This document shows positions 28,253 to 41,285 of a stretch of DNA of 64,000 nucleotides, one piece after another. The notes beneath the pieces were generated by a model. The model worked only from the letters and a program-made list of their open reading frames with translations. It had not been told where the DNA came from and searched no databases. The position numbers were made by a program, and so were the translations under genes. Every line of letters starts with the position of its first letter. Within the stretch, counting starts at the first letter, position 1. Source of the stretch: Pyrocephalus nanus (taxonomy: Eukaryota; Chordata; Aves; Passeriformes; Tyrannidae); the NCBI GenBank assembly GCA_038380795.1, contig CM076276.1:13716001-13780000 (forward strand), given 5' to 3'.

Positions 28253-28258
28253 AATAAA
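28253..28258 (+). terminator. NT5M: Candidate NT5M polyadenylation signal
   Basis: AATAAA in the context GCAATAAACACTGGGGTTG, followed by the GT-rich stretch TTGATTGTTGTCC, a typical downstream element. Confidence 0.5.
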
Positions 28259-28737
28259 CACTGGGGTTGATTGTTGTCCAACTGCCTAGAAATGGAGTTT
28301 GGGTTTGCATTTTCCGAGCCGTGGATCTGCATGGGAATGGGGGGGTCACTTTGGGCTTGGGAATGTCCCCCTTGTCCAAAAAACATGGAACCAGCCCTGC
28401 TGCCCTGGCAGTGCCAGCACCCCATTAGACACAGTCCCTGTGGGCAGAAAAGAAGCTGAGGGGTGGTTTTGGGTAGGGATCATCTTCCTTAAGATATTTT
28501 ATAATAAATAAAGCCATGAAGTGTGTCTTCTGTTGGGCCACAGAGCAGAAGCTATAAAAGGGGCTGGGGCTGTCACAGGCTGGCTCTGCCTGTGGTTTTG
28601 TACCTTGTTGATCATTGCTGGCTGCTCCACATCCACACACAGAGGCTGTGAGGTGTCTGTGGGCTTCCCTTGCCCACCGTGGGTCCGTGACACAAGGATC
28701 CCTGTGTGTGACCAGCACCTGTGACCTGTTTCCCCCG

Positions 28738-28962
28738 CCAGTGCCTGGATCTGTGGAGAGGGGTGGCTGGAAGGGCTGGGGGAGCTGGTGGATACTGCCC
28801 AGGCTCCCTGCACTGGCTCAGCTGGGCTGTTTCTTGCAGCTGATGCAATGGGATGGTTGTGTGATTCCCTGCTGGAAGAGTCCCTGCAGGGGGATATGGG
28901 CACAGTACCATTCATTCCATGGATCTGGCTGTGCAGAGAGAGCCCTCGAGGCACTGTCACAC
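28738..28962 (+). repeat. Copy 2 of the ~205-bp direct duplication
   Basis: Same orientation as copy 1, about 2.36 kb downstream. It has about 14 extra bases (containing CCTCGAGG) before a shared TGTCACA that may mark the end of homology. Confidence 0.93.
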
Positions 28963-31900
28963 CTGAGATGTAGCCATCCTCCAGCTGATAGAAGGGATGC
29001 TCTGCTCTGAACTGAGACTGCTGGCTGGTGGCACTGGGACCAGGACTACGTGTTTCCCAGTAAGAGCAATGGGGGAGGACCACGGCACGATGGAGCATCA
29101 TGAACCGCTGGTCTGCAGGTGTGTCCCTTCCTCCATTCTGTCCTGAGTGCCTTTTTGTCCCTTGAAAAGCCTCAGGTTGCAGATATCACATATCTTCCAG
29201 GTGACAAGCACAGTTTCCAAGGCAGGCAGAGCTGGAGAGGAGGGGGAGTGAGGTGGTGGTGACCTGGCCCTGAGCACAGGGCATCGCTCCAGGCCAGTGC
29301 CGGTGGGAGCCTTCCCACCCTTCCCATGGGCAGGAGCTGCTGGGCAAAGGTGCAAGCATCCCCCTCCCTTAGGGCATTCACCCTGAGAGCATCCCACTTT
29401 GTCCCAGTGCAAGCTGGACTAAGCTTGCAGGATCTGGCAGGGCGGAAGCAAGTGATGCTCACGCCTGGATCCCTTGGAAGCAGCTGCCACGCGGGCGTTC
29501 ATGAGCTCTTCCTCACGTTGGCTGATGCCCAAATAACTCTGAGTGGTGTGAAATCCCAGTGGAGGGGGAGAGCGAGGAATGCAGGGGCCAGCTGGGGCCA
29601 GCCCTGACGCAAGGGCAGCGGGTGGTGTGGGACAAAGCCAGGGCAGGGGACGGAGGGAGGATGAGTCACCCAAATACGCAGGAGCGAAGGCAGCGATGGC
29701 TCAGCTGGCGGCAGCTGGATGGGGCTTTGGTCCTGCCACCATGCCCAAATTTGGGAGAGGAGTGGAACGGTACCCCAGGGCCACTGCTGGGGTCAAAGTT
29801 TGGAGCCCTGTGGTGCCCACACAGTGTGGGCAGGACATTCCTGTCGATGGAGTAGGAATATCCACTAGAGGGGACTGTGTGATCGCGTGTGGGAGCACAC
29901 TGCTGCCAGCCTGTGCAAAGCAGGACATGGCCAGTCCTCCTTCCAGCCCTCAGCCTTCTCAGTTATTCCAGTGCCCTCTGCATCCCTCCCTCTGGGCACT
30001 GCAGCCCAGGGGTCACAGCTCCCTGGGACCAAATGGAGCACAGTGGGGTGCCCAGAGGGATCTGCAGCTGCAGGCACTGGGAAAATCATAGGATCATGGA
30101 AGGGTTTGGGTCAGAAGGGACCGTAAAGACCATGTAGTTCCAACAGAGACACCCTCCAGTAGGCCAGGTTGCTCAGAGCCCCATTCCAGCCTGACCATCC
30201 AGGGATGAGGGAGTGTGAAATGTGGGACTGGGGAAATGTGGGAATTGGGAAATGTGCTGGGCTGGCCTCTGCCAGGCTGCTGACCCCCTGCCTGGCCACT
30301 CGCTTACTTCCTCCCCAATACCATGGGGCAGAGAATGGGATGGACAAAAGCATGAACAAGTTGTGGGTTAGAAGGTGATCTAGGGGTCTGTAGGGTCCAT
30401 AGAGAAAACCACAGGCTGCAGGCCCCTGACTACCCAGGGCATCCCTCTTCCTCCTCCATGTCTCCCTGCTCAGCTCTGCCCCTGCTTCCCCCTGGGATCC
30501 CACAACTCTCCCAGGGCTAGGACTGCTCGTCCTGTCCCTGAAAGTCTGAAATCCTCCAAGGACCTGGGACGTTACTTTGCCTTTTCCACTCGCTCACCCT
30601 GAAGCCAGACCCTGCTGAGGGGAGAAGAGTGAGGGGCAGAACTGCCGGTGGGGAGGACAGGCAGAACCAGGGGGGGGGCTCCTGGTGGTTTCCACTTGCC
30701 CTTCTCTTCTACCCCAGCACCACAATATTGTTTCCATCCAGGCTGGATTAATGGGATTTGCTTCTCTATTGGTACACAGGGACTTAAGTAATGCACTCTC
30801 CAGAGAGGAATCAACTTCCCTCACTCCAGCAGTGCTAGGGAGGCCAGAGCAGTGCCCACGGTGATAGGCTGCACCAGCTTCCTCCTGTCCCTCAAGGCTC
30901 CACACACATTAAGCCCATCCTCCTGGCAAAAAATCTTGCAAAATGTTTATTTGTGACTATGTTAACAAACATGCTTGGGGAACATGTTGTATTTAGATGT
31001 GAGCAGGCCACCTTCTCCCTGCCTCCCTGGGGCCAGGAGCGTGGGCAGTGCGGGGCCAGGGCTCACAGCTGCCAAAAACTGGCTGACGCTGCAGCCGGAG
31101 CACCGCCGGGAGCGGCAGCCCCGGACACGAGGCCACCTCGCCTCCTGCTCCCACCAACCACCAAACCTGCCAGCAACATTCCCACTGGCACATTTTTCCT
31201 GGAGGTTCCCAGCTCATGGCTTTTTCCTGGAGGTTCCCATCTCACGGATGCAGCTGGGGGAAGAGTCCGGCCACGACCTCGTGGAACCCTGGTGTCCTGC
31301 AGCTGCTGGCACATGGACACGAGGGCTCCAGGGATCCCGTCCAGCTCTGTAAACACCCGTCATAGGGGAGGGCACTGGTGTCAGGCCACCCCATGGGCAG
31401 AGACCAGTGGAGCTGAGCTTGCACACCCCACTTCCATGAGCACCCTCGACAGGTCTGAGCTCGTCCCCATCCCTCGCCCACCTGCTTCTCCTCCTCTGGT
31501 GGGTGTCAGAAATGATCGTGGGATAGGGAAAGTGTCCTGGGAGAAATGGTGCTGCTCCTTTTCCCAGATCAGACTCACCCTGAATACACACTATTTTAAT
31601 CCCTAACTTGCCAGATTTATGGGAACTTGCCTCAGCTGTGTCTGGGTCCAATCTCCCATATCTCAGGGTCTGCATTCAGCATCCCTGGGTAGCTGGGGCT
31701 GGAGCTGGGTCCGGTTTCCCGAGATCCAGGGGAGGGAGATGAAGAGCAACAACTGAAGGGCTGTGAGTGAGATACCAGATGAGAGCACTTGAGGGTCTAT
31801 GGATATATAACTGGCTATTCCCAAGCCCCACAGGTTCCCTGTGACCTGCTGGGTGCCCATGGCATGTTTCCATCATGCCATCCCAGTGGGAGTCCCAGCC

Positions 31901-34900
31901 GGGCAGCACCTGCTCTTCCTTCACTGCTGACACATCCGTGCAGTGAGTCACCCAGTGCCTCTTGGGGATGGCTTCAAAACACCAGAAGACTCAGGCAAAG
32001 TCCCAAAGGTGCTGAGAGATGCAGCAGGAGCAGCTATGAATGCTGTAGAATTGGTTTCTGTTTAAGTAGAAGTGAGATGGGGGCCCCATTGTGCGTGCCA
32101 GGGGATGTGTGGAGAAGGGATGGGAACAGACCACTAAATGTCCATAAAAAGAAGGGCAAAGCTTATTTTCTGCTCCTCCTGGTGTTGCCTCAGGGCATGA
32201 TGCCACTTTCCAGCACCCCCCTCTCATCAGACCCCCGTGCACGGCGCTTTTGCAGCAGTGCATGTTCACTAAAAGGGTTTCAGAAGTGCCCAGACTTTTA
32301 GGGCTACATGTTCCCAAGAAGCCACAAACCCTCCTGCACCTCTCCCCCCAATTTTGCAACACTGCAGCTCCAGCCCCGAGCCAGTACCCATCCAGCCCTA
32401 GAGACCCCACTTTGCCACATGTCTGTAAACACGTGGAACGTGCCCACAGGAGTGTTTCAGGTCCAGCACCTGCTTTCACCACACAGCATTGTTTTCCCAA
32501 AGCCCAGGAGAACAGCAGCAGCTCCACACAGCCTGACCCCCGTCAGACCCAACCGGCTCTGTCCTGCTCTGAGGTGGTTGTTTCATCCCCAACTAGCTAA
32601 TTCTTGCTGCTTTTTTTATTCTTGCTTTCGAAGGAGGGAGGGGAGAACAAAACAGCCCTTGGGGTGAAGTTACCTTCTTAATTAACAAGGCTGAGAGCTT
32701 TGCAGATATTGTGCAGAAGGAGAGAAAAATAACGAAAACTGGGCAAAACCGGAAAGGATTGGGTTCAGTTGTCAGACCAATTAACCTAGATCTGCTCTCT
32801 CCCTCTGGATGAATAGCTCGTTACTATGTAATTGCTCGGGCCCAGCTCCTGATTGAGAGAAATTAAACTCAGACACTTAACAAGGCAACCTGGTGTGGAG
32901 ATGGAATGTGGGAGCTGCCTGGGGATGCCCTGCACAAGGCAAAACCGAGCAAGAGCCCAAGCTTAGAGGATCTTGCTGAAGTCAGCATTATCTGCACCAT
33001 TCGTGCCATTCTGGACTCAAAGCATGGCTGGGCTGGGGGATAATTTGGAAAGGCCCTGGAGATGGTGAGAGGTGGAAGACCCTGATTTAGCCAAGCGCTT
33101 CTGCATCTGCGTAATTAGGATGTAGCTGCAGGTCCAGCTCAGCTCAGCATGGGATTTGAGTGAGGTATGTGGTGTGCTCAGTCAGGAACAAAGTGATTTG
33201 GGAGCTCTTTTGTCTGCAGAAGAAATAAAATTCATTGTAAGCCCTTCTTGATTCTGTGTTAGGACCCAGCTGCACAGAGAGGAGGGAAAATTCCGTCATT
33301 ATAGACTTTTAAATCTACACCTAGGAAGAAAAGCCACTAATCCTAATAAATCAGCCTGGGAAAAGCAGCCTGTGCCGTAGCTGAGCACACTCTTCCATGT
33401 GTAGGGCTCACATGCAGTGGGAAATTCAAGCGCAGTGTTTGGGAAAGGACGGCGGTTTCAGTATTAGCTTAAGAGTAGGCAAACATGTTTTCCTGCTGAA
33501 GGAGAAGGGGATATCCTTGCAGGAGCGTTGGCCTTTCCCACCCTCTCTGATTTCATCCACCTCTTCTCCTGCCTGAGAATTACCCCTGGAGTGAGGCAGC
33601 CCCACGCCTGGCTGCACCCTGGCCCCGCTGCCAGCTCGAGGTGCGATAGCAGCTCCGCTTCCAGCCGAGCCCTGCCAGCCCTGTCCGGCTGCCACCGCGG
33701 CTGCTCACCCTCTTGGATCACCCTCCTGCAATGTCACCCTTTCCCCCAGGAATTTTTGGGGTGCTGCTCCTGTATCTGGCTTGTGCTTTCAGCCACGTGG
33801 TCAGGCCACCAGCACTGACCCCCATCCTTAGCCAGACCACTCTGCGGTGTGTTCTTGTTGTGCAACTCAAAGCAGGCATCCTTAAAGAAAAAAAGCCCTG
33901 GATACCCTAAATTAAGCAGTTTTGGCTTATCCTGGTAGCAGGCATCCTCAGCTGCTGTGTCCAGTGCCTGCTGTGTCAGCCACCACGTCCTCCAGTTCAC
34001 CCCAAGGGGCTGAACCCTGGGTACAGCTTTAACCCACCTGACTCACCCCAATCATTCTTGGCATCTGCTTCAATTTTTGCTAATGAACTGGGTGTCCCAA
34101 GAGGTCATAAAAACTGCCACGGGTCGACCAGGAAAGGGTGAGAAGAGCCCAAGCCAACAGTCTGTCTCCAGCCAGAAAACCCCAAAGACTCCAGCAACAC
34201 GTGCCTTTAGGAAAACCACCAGTGCTCTGGCTATGGCTGCACCACGTGTATTTATTGACATAGAAAACAGCAGCCTCGTGTTTTCCAGATCCAGGCACAA
34301 CCCACAGCCACCAACACCCTTCCAACATGTCTCTCCCGAGGTGCCCGGCATCTGCTGTGATCCAGGAGAGTCTGAAGGGTCCATCCACGCTTGGGCGGTT
34401 TCATCCGATGGTGAACTGGGCCCAGGATTTTCCTACCAACGCCCCAGGATTAAATTAAAGAGGATTTAAGCAGATGGTCGGTTCTCTGCTCGTCGTAGTT
34501 TGCGAAATGGGAACCATATCACTGAATTGTCTGCCTGCACTAATTAATGTTTGTACAGAGCTCGGCACTGCAAACCGCTGCCGACGTGCTAACTGCTGTC
34601 ATTAGTATTATTACTAAGCTGTTTATGCCTGTTCCAGTGCTTTCTCTTCTTGTCCCAAAGGGCTTTGCCTCTTTCCTGTGCAGATGTAGTGGGCTGGGAA
34701 GAGGAATCAGCCCTCCCAGGCTCTGCCTGGCTCTGCTCTAGGCTCAGACCCCCTGTTTGCTGGAAAAGCCCTCTGGCTGTGCCAGCTGCACCAGCTCCAT
34801 GGTGAGGGCAGGAGCAGCCAAGGACAAGGGAGTTCTGCCTAGAGATGGGCTTTAGCATGATCCTGCCCGGCCCTGGGTGAGGTGATTGTCTCAGTGCCCC

Positions 34901-35396
34901 TCCTGACTGCAAAATGGACAGGATGTTGCTTCCCTTGCCTCCTTCATGTTCCCTCAGGGAAAGCTTTTTTGTGCTTGTAGGGGCTATTTGCATCCTTCCC
35001 TCTGTCACTGCACAGCGAAGGGTTTTGTAAGGGAAGGGAGGGATCACTCATCCTTCCTAATGACCTAAGAGGAGACTGAGGCGCAGAGGAGTTCAGTGAT
35101 GGATGAGCTCAGCCATGCTCTGTGACAGGCCCCTGTCCCTGTGCAGTAACCTGGCAGTAATGTCTGCTGCCACCAGCAAGAAGGGACGATGCATTCCCTA
35201 CAAATAACAATCCTGCAAGACAGTGCTCTGCAAAGCTGCAGGAATGGCTTTTCCCTTCCCCACTCAGCAGAGAAGCAGCTCACAAAAATTCATCCAGAGG
35301 ATGCTGCCTCTGGAAAGCAGTGAAAGGGCAACAATCTGCTTGTGGGTGCACAGAGCAGATAATGCTCCCTAAAGCCACACTCCTCAAAGCACAAGA
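28963..35396. other. NT5M-MED9 intergenic spacer, left part
   Basis: No exon with recognisable protein similarity. It contains one CR1 fragment (30088-30200) and AT-richer patches at about 32660-33370 and 34490-34640 that stand out from the GC-rich background. Short ORFs on both strands have no family features. Confidence 0.6.
30088..30200 (-). mobile_element. Short CR1 fragment
   Basis: ATCATAGGATCATGGAAGGG, then AAGGGACCGTAAAGACCATG and GTAGGCCAGGTTGCTCAGAG; diverged, in reverse orientation. Confidence 0.85.
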
Positions 35397-35556
35397 TTAT
35401 AGAATCATGGAATGGTTTGGACTGCAGAGCACCTTAAAGGTCACTGAGTCCCACCCCACTGCCATGGACAGGGACACCTTCTACTACCCCAGGTTGCTCC
35501 AAACCACATTCAACATGGCATTTAACACTTCCAGGAATAGGGCAGCCACAGCTTCA
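35397..35556 (-). mobile_element. CR1 fragment
   Basis: TATAGAATCATGGAATGG, then ACCTTAAAGGTCACTGAGTC, CCATGGACAGGGACACCTTC and TTCCAGGAATAGGGCAGCC. CR1 3' end in reverse orientation. Confidence 0.9.
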
Positions 35557-38500
35557 TGACTCAGTAGTAAAAGAAACTGCCCAAAACACAAAACTGGAGT
35601 GGCATCTGGGAGGGACCAACTGAAATACAGAATGTACTGAGCCAGGTACCCGACCTGCTACAGGGATATAGCAGGCAGCATCTCTGCCTCTGCTCTCTCA
35701 GGGTGAGAAGGGCACCCTCACTGCAGTCACCTGCCCAAGCAGGGAGATGACAGGGCTGAGGACTGGTGTGATGCTTCCAGTGGGAAGTTTAGGGTGTGAA
35801 TCATCCTTATTTCCCCCCCCCATTAGCAAGTGCATGAGATGAAATGAGAGGCAGGAAGCTGGATGTGGGATGCAGGCAGAGCAGGCAACTCCTGGAGTGG
35901 GAACAGGGATCCCTCCAGCCAGGACAGGCCCCACTCTTGCCCTGGGCCAAGCTGCATTCAACTCACAGAGACTGTTTAGCCCAAACAAAGAATAGCAGGG
36001 AAAACAGCCCCAGCGAGCAGGCGATCAACATTTTCTGCGTGGTTTGAATTATCCGTGACTTTTGACCCAAGATTAAATCTAGTGTGTAACTGGTGGTTAT
36101 ATATTGAGTCATATGAGCAGGCTAATCGCAGGAACCCCACGTTCTCCAAACAGCCTGCACCCCGCCAGGGCCGACTGCGAGCCGCTCACGTTTCCCAGCC
36201 GGAGCACCCTGCAGCTTTTGCATCATCCTTTTAATTCAACACTTACAAAGCATTTTTTTTTTCGTCCCACGGTATCTCGAGCCCAGAACAAAACAAAACC
36301 AGCGACGCCTTGAGTGGCCAGCCTGAGGAAGCCAGATTTCCCGGGAAGTTTTGCCTCTGGGTGGCTGCTCCAGTGTCTGGTGGAGGGCTGGGCTCACGCC
36401 GCAGCGTTTTTCTCAGCGGGAGCTGTCTCGCCATCGACAATCCTCCCGATGCGCATAGAAATTGCCTTCTGACTTCTACCTCCAGTGCAATTTGGGTAAA
36501 AATGAGCACAGGAGTTGGAAAGTATTAGTGGGGGGTATGTGGCAGGAAAATGGGCTCTCCTAGGGTGCGATGTCTGCTTTGATACCCACTGAGAAGGCAG
36601 CGGGGCTTGGCACAGCATGGCCCCGGCTCTCCCCAAACTAATTTTTAGCTGTTTGCATGTCCCTTTCCTTTCCTTAGGGCTGTGGGTGGCTGAACTGATT
36701 CACCTCTCCCCGAGAGCCTGGCTAAGAGCCGAGAAAGGCTGTTATCAGCCAGAGTGATCAGGTAATACTCCAGTGAGCACAGTCCTGGGGGATCACAGGG
36801 TATTTCCCAGCACTGGTGACTGGGACGGGACTGGCACGGCTGTGTGTGCTGGAACTCTTTGCCATCCGTTCTTGCTGGGCATGTTGGGCAGCCAGGCCAG
36901 CCTGGGGACATGTGGAGGACCCAAAACAGGGATGATCCAGGGTCTGCCCAAACTCTGGTGAGCGGGGAAGTATGTTGGAAAAAAAAACCTGTACTGTGCA
37001 GAGGCTTGCACACAACAGGGCTGGTAGCAGGAGGCAGGAGCAGGGCAGGGAGGGATGCACAGGGAGCATGGAAGGAGCAGGATGAGGATGTCACTGCCTC
37101 AGATCCACGCAGGCTCGGGGATGATGGGGGAGAGATACCTGGCTTTTTGCAGAAAGGATAAATTAAGGTTAAATCCTCTGCTTCCTCCTGCAATAACTCA
37201 CTGGCTGGTGGAAACCCAGCTGGAAGAACACAACCTCGGCATGGGCTGGTTGTGTATCCAGCATGGAGCTGCTCAAGAGGCATTTCATCACCAAAGGCTC
37301 TTTGTCTGGAAGGCCATCCACCATCCCCAGCTGTCTCAGGAGGGATGCTGGTGATGTGGGAGATAGGGAATGTTTCAGCCCCGGGTTCAGGAGAGAGACA
37401 GGTCCACCCAAGGGCCCTAAACCCACCTGAGGTCCCCAGGGGATGGTGATCCCCACCAGTCCCCCAGGCAGCGCTGGATTCAGTGTGTTCCCACATGCCC
37501 CAGCACTCCCAGTGTCACCCAGTTCATGGCAGCCCCAAAATCTGCACACCTCATCCCACCACAGGGACCCTTCCATGTCCCCTTGTGTTCCATCCCACCC
37601 CCCAGGACAGTGCCCAGTTCCTTGCTGGTCTGAACTGGTGCAGACATCAGCACTGGGCTTTCACCTGCTCTCAGTCAAGGTGGTTCTGCATCGCTTTGCA
37701 GTGAAATAAAGAAACAGCTGGAGGGGAAAAATTCCTGGTTAGTAAACAGAGCTGAGCAACCACAGACCTCTCACCCAGGAGAGGAGGAGGAGGGCAGGGA
37801 CAGCTGAGCCAGAGCCGCCTGGGAGCCCCCAGGGTTGGATTTCGACACCCTGCAGAAGACAAGAGGCTTGTACTGAATGTGTTTAATCGTCTGGGTCCCA
37901 GCCCCACGTGCAGCGGGGGCGGCTGTTTGGTCTGGCCACAGAGCCCCGCGCTGATAAGAAAGATCCAGGCAGGAAGGGAGCAGTGATGGTTGAGGGATGA
38001 GGGGAAGTGGTTGGGATCTGTGGTCAGCTCTCAAGGCTGGCCTTGTGCTCTCCCTTCCCTGCTTCTCTGCAGAGGAGGGCAATGGTGCAAGGAGAAGATG
38101 TGCCTGGAGAGGGATACCCAGGCCCCACTTACTCGGGAGCCCCTGTGCTTTGTGTTCTTGCTCAGTGATTTCCCCAAGTCCAACACCATTTCTGCTGCCA
38201 CTCGCCCCGATTTGTGTTGCCTTTGGGTCACCTGGTGTCCCTGCTGAAAGTGCCTGCTCCCACCATGTCCCTCCCACGTGGGGCAGATGAGCAAAGTCCT
38301 GAACTAGAGGCAAAATGTCGTGTTATAAAATCTCACATCTGTTTTTTTCCATGAGGGGAATGGGTGACTGAACACATGCACCCTGTCACCCATCCTGTGG
38401 ATGCCCCTGCTGTCCTCAGGGGACACTTCTTTGACCCCTGAGCTTTGTCCCACATGGCCAGGTAAGGTCATGTTGGGACAGGCCTGATGTGGGGGTTCCT

Positions 38501-40811
38501 TCAGCGCTGGCTGTGACGGCTCTGGCACACTCCACCTCCACCATAAATCACAGCAGGCCATAAATCCCTGCCAGCACTCAGGGACCCGTCCCCAGGGAGG
38601 GCAATGGTTCAGCCCTGAGGCAGCAAAAACACGGTATCATGTTTTTCACAGGGACAGTATCACCCAAAGTCACAAACAAGAGCCTGGAGCAGGGGGTGTT
38701 GGCACCGCGGACCTCGGGGCGGCACCGATCCAGCCGGACCCGTGCAAGGACAACTCGGGGCACAAACCTTTGGCAGGACAGATACTCCCAGCTGAATCCA
38801 GTCCCTGAGCCGGCTCCTGCGTGAATCCTCATGCCAGAACAAGGAAAAGGGACTGAGCAGGGCAGTGGGGGCACAGGGCAGCAATGCATAGTGTTAGAGG
38901 GGTTCAAGGAAATGCTGGGTGTTCCTGCCCTGCAGGGGAGCTGTGGCCAAAGGGACAGGGAAGGAGCTGCCCTGAGTGTCCCTACTCCTTCCCTAGCCCC
39001 ATTCTCAGCCCCATGCTTCACAAACCCCCCTGTTCCCAGCCCCATAGCAGCTCCTGGCCCAGGGGGGACCTGTCCCCACCCAGCTCTGGCTGAGCTCTGC
39101 CAGGAGAAGGATTTGGGGAGATTGGAGGAGATTTTGGATCAAACACCACAGGACACACAAACTGTTTCCCACTAGCATTCTATGGCACAGGTGGTTAGGA
39201 TCAGGTTTTTGTTTTCCTAGTGAACTCCTCAAGTCCCCACTGCAGAGATTGCATAGAAATCTTAAATTTCTTCTAAAAAACCCACTATCTCCCTGCTGTG
39301 ATGGCTGCCCGAGCCTGCAAAGGGTGGTATGAATTTGTCACTCAAAAGGTCAAATGGGGTCTCAGCACACAAAGAGGAGCAGGAGGTCACAGAGGGGAGC
39401 ACGAGTGGCTCCCAGGAGTTATCGGGCACATCCCAGGGATTTGCCGGGAAGTGCTGAAGGAGCCTCTGCGCCAGCAGCGCAGGCACGTGAACTGCCACGG
39501 CAGGACCCGTGCCATTTCCCATCACTGGCCACTCCACAATCTCTCCTACAGGAACCAGGCAGATTATTTCTCCATTTGTGGGTGTGGGAGGTTGATAAGG
39601 AGCGGGCCGGGAAGCAGAGACGCTGAGTTTTTTGTCCTTGGGGTTGCCCCGGGGCAAGCAGTGGGTGACAGCGAGGTGCCAGGTCCCCACTGGCCATCGG
39701 GGTTGTGGTGATTTGCCTTCTCTAATGGAAATATCCCTTTCCACGCTGGAGGAACAAAATACCCTCATCATCTTCTGCCTGTCCACCTCATGGCTCATAT
39801 ATCGAGCAGCCAACTGCTGCCAGCCCTGTGCAGGGACAGGCTGCCTAGAGGTATCTTCCTAATTCTGGAGCACATTGTCCCTAATTTCTGTGACTTGAAG
39901 TTCCCCTGGTCCCTGGGTAAGGACCAGCTGACCCTGCTCATGGTTGGATGTAGGGTTCAACTCCATTTTTCCCCATTTTGTGGGCATAAGCATGGCCTTG
40001 CTGCAAGCCCCAGCTGCTCCCTGCCCTCCTGACCCCAGCTGTGTCCCCACAGCACAGTCCAGGATCACTGCCAGTGGCTCCTCGGTGGCCAGGAGCTGGG
40101 TTTTAGTGGTGAGGCAAGGTGTGGACACTCGCATTCCTCGTATGCTGGTTTTCTAGTTCAGTGCCCTGAACCACCCAGGGCAACAGTCACGTTTTGCATG
40201 GAGCACCAGCACAAACTCCCTGACCTCTCCAGGGCTCCCTGGCACGTGAGTCGTGGTGAGAACCAGTGGGGCTTCCAGTTGAAGGCTGAGTGAGAGCCAC
40301 TTGTCCCCACTGGTGGTCCCAGGGGAGCATCCCCAGCCAGCCTGGCTGCAGGACAGGACGGGGGGAACTTTGGGATCTGCACCCGAAGGACAGAATGGGA
40401 AGAGTGCAAGGGTGCAGCGAGACTGCCCAGGGTGTCAGAGCCCGGTCCCCACCCCCACAGCAGCTGGGATGCCACAACATCCTAGGAACAGCCTGAAGGT
40501 CCCATTCCAGCTCCCGGACTGAAAACAAAAGTGCGTCTTGTTCCCATCCTGTTTTCAAAGCCAGAAAGGTCGGGGCTGCAAGAGCCCTGCCAGGCCAGGC
40601 AGCACTGCCAGCTCCGGCCGCCTGCTCCGACCTCGGCTCACACGGGAAGGGATGCATCCCCCTGCTCCTCCAGGACACACGGCCCCTTGCCAGCAGTGCC
40701 GGTCTGGGGACAGCCGGGGGCCTCCCCAAAAGCCTGAGTTTGGAGAGTCTTGTATCCAATTTTGTGTTTTTATTCCTGCTCCCTGCACTGCGTGGGGAGA
40801 GGGAAGGGAAG
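35557..40811. other. NT5M-MED9 intergenic spacer, middle part
   Basis: GC-rich, mostly unique DNA with many short overlapping ORFs on both strands. The longest is 283 codons on the minus strand at 36645-37496 and shows no domain. No promoter, RNA gene or repeat is recognised. Confidence 0.55.
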
Positions 40812-41285
40812 AACAATGTGGACCTGCTGGAGTGGGTTCAGAGGAGGCCACAAAGAAGCTTGCAGGGCTGGAACATCTCTGCTCTGGAGACAGGCTGGGA
40901 GAGGTGGGGTAGTTCAGCCTGGAGAGGGTTCCAAGGAGACCTTAGAGTCTCTGCCAGTGCCTAAAGGGGCTCCAAGAGGGCTGGAGAGGGACTTGGGACA
41001 AAGACATGGAGTGACAGGGAAAGGCAGGAATGGCTTCCAACTAAGAGAGGGCAGGGTTAGATTGAGTATTGGGAAGAAATTCTTGGCTGTGAGGGCAGTG
41101 AGGCCCTGGCACAGGTTGCCCAGGGAAGCTGTGGATACCCCATCCCTGGAAGTGCTCAAGGCCAGGTTGGACAGGGCTTGGAGCAACCTGGGCTAGGAGA
41201 AGGTGTCCCTGCCCATGGCAGGGGGATGGAACAGAATGATTTTTAAAGTCCTTTCCAACACAAACCTTTCTACAATTCTGCATTT
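40812..41285 (+). mobile_element. CR1 retroposon, plus orientation
   Basis: Reads in CR1 sense: TGGAGTGGGTTCAGAGGAGG, then GAAGAAATTCTTGGCTGTGA, GCACAGGTTGCCCAGGGAAG, CTGGAAGTGCTCAAGGCCAG and CAACCTGGGCTAGGAGAAGG, ending near TTTCTACAATTCTGC. About 470 bases. Confidence 0.94.

Larger units (their letters stand above)
25906..28258 (+). other. NT5M: Probable NT5M 3' UTR
   Basis: No downstream gene is seen before a canonical AATAAA at 28253-28258. A second AATAAA lies at 28503-28508. The span includes a T-rich tract (27504-27540) and the first copy of a ~205-bp duplication (26381-26590). Transcript extent is inferred. Confidence 0.45.
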
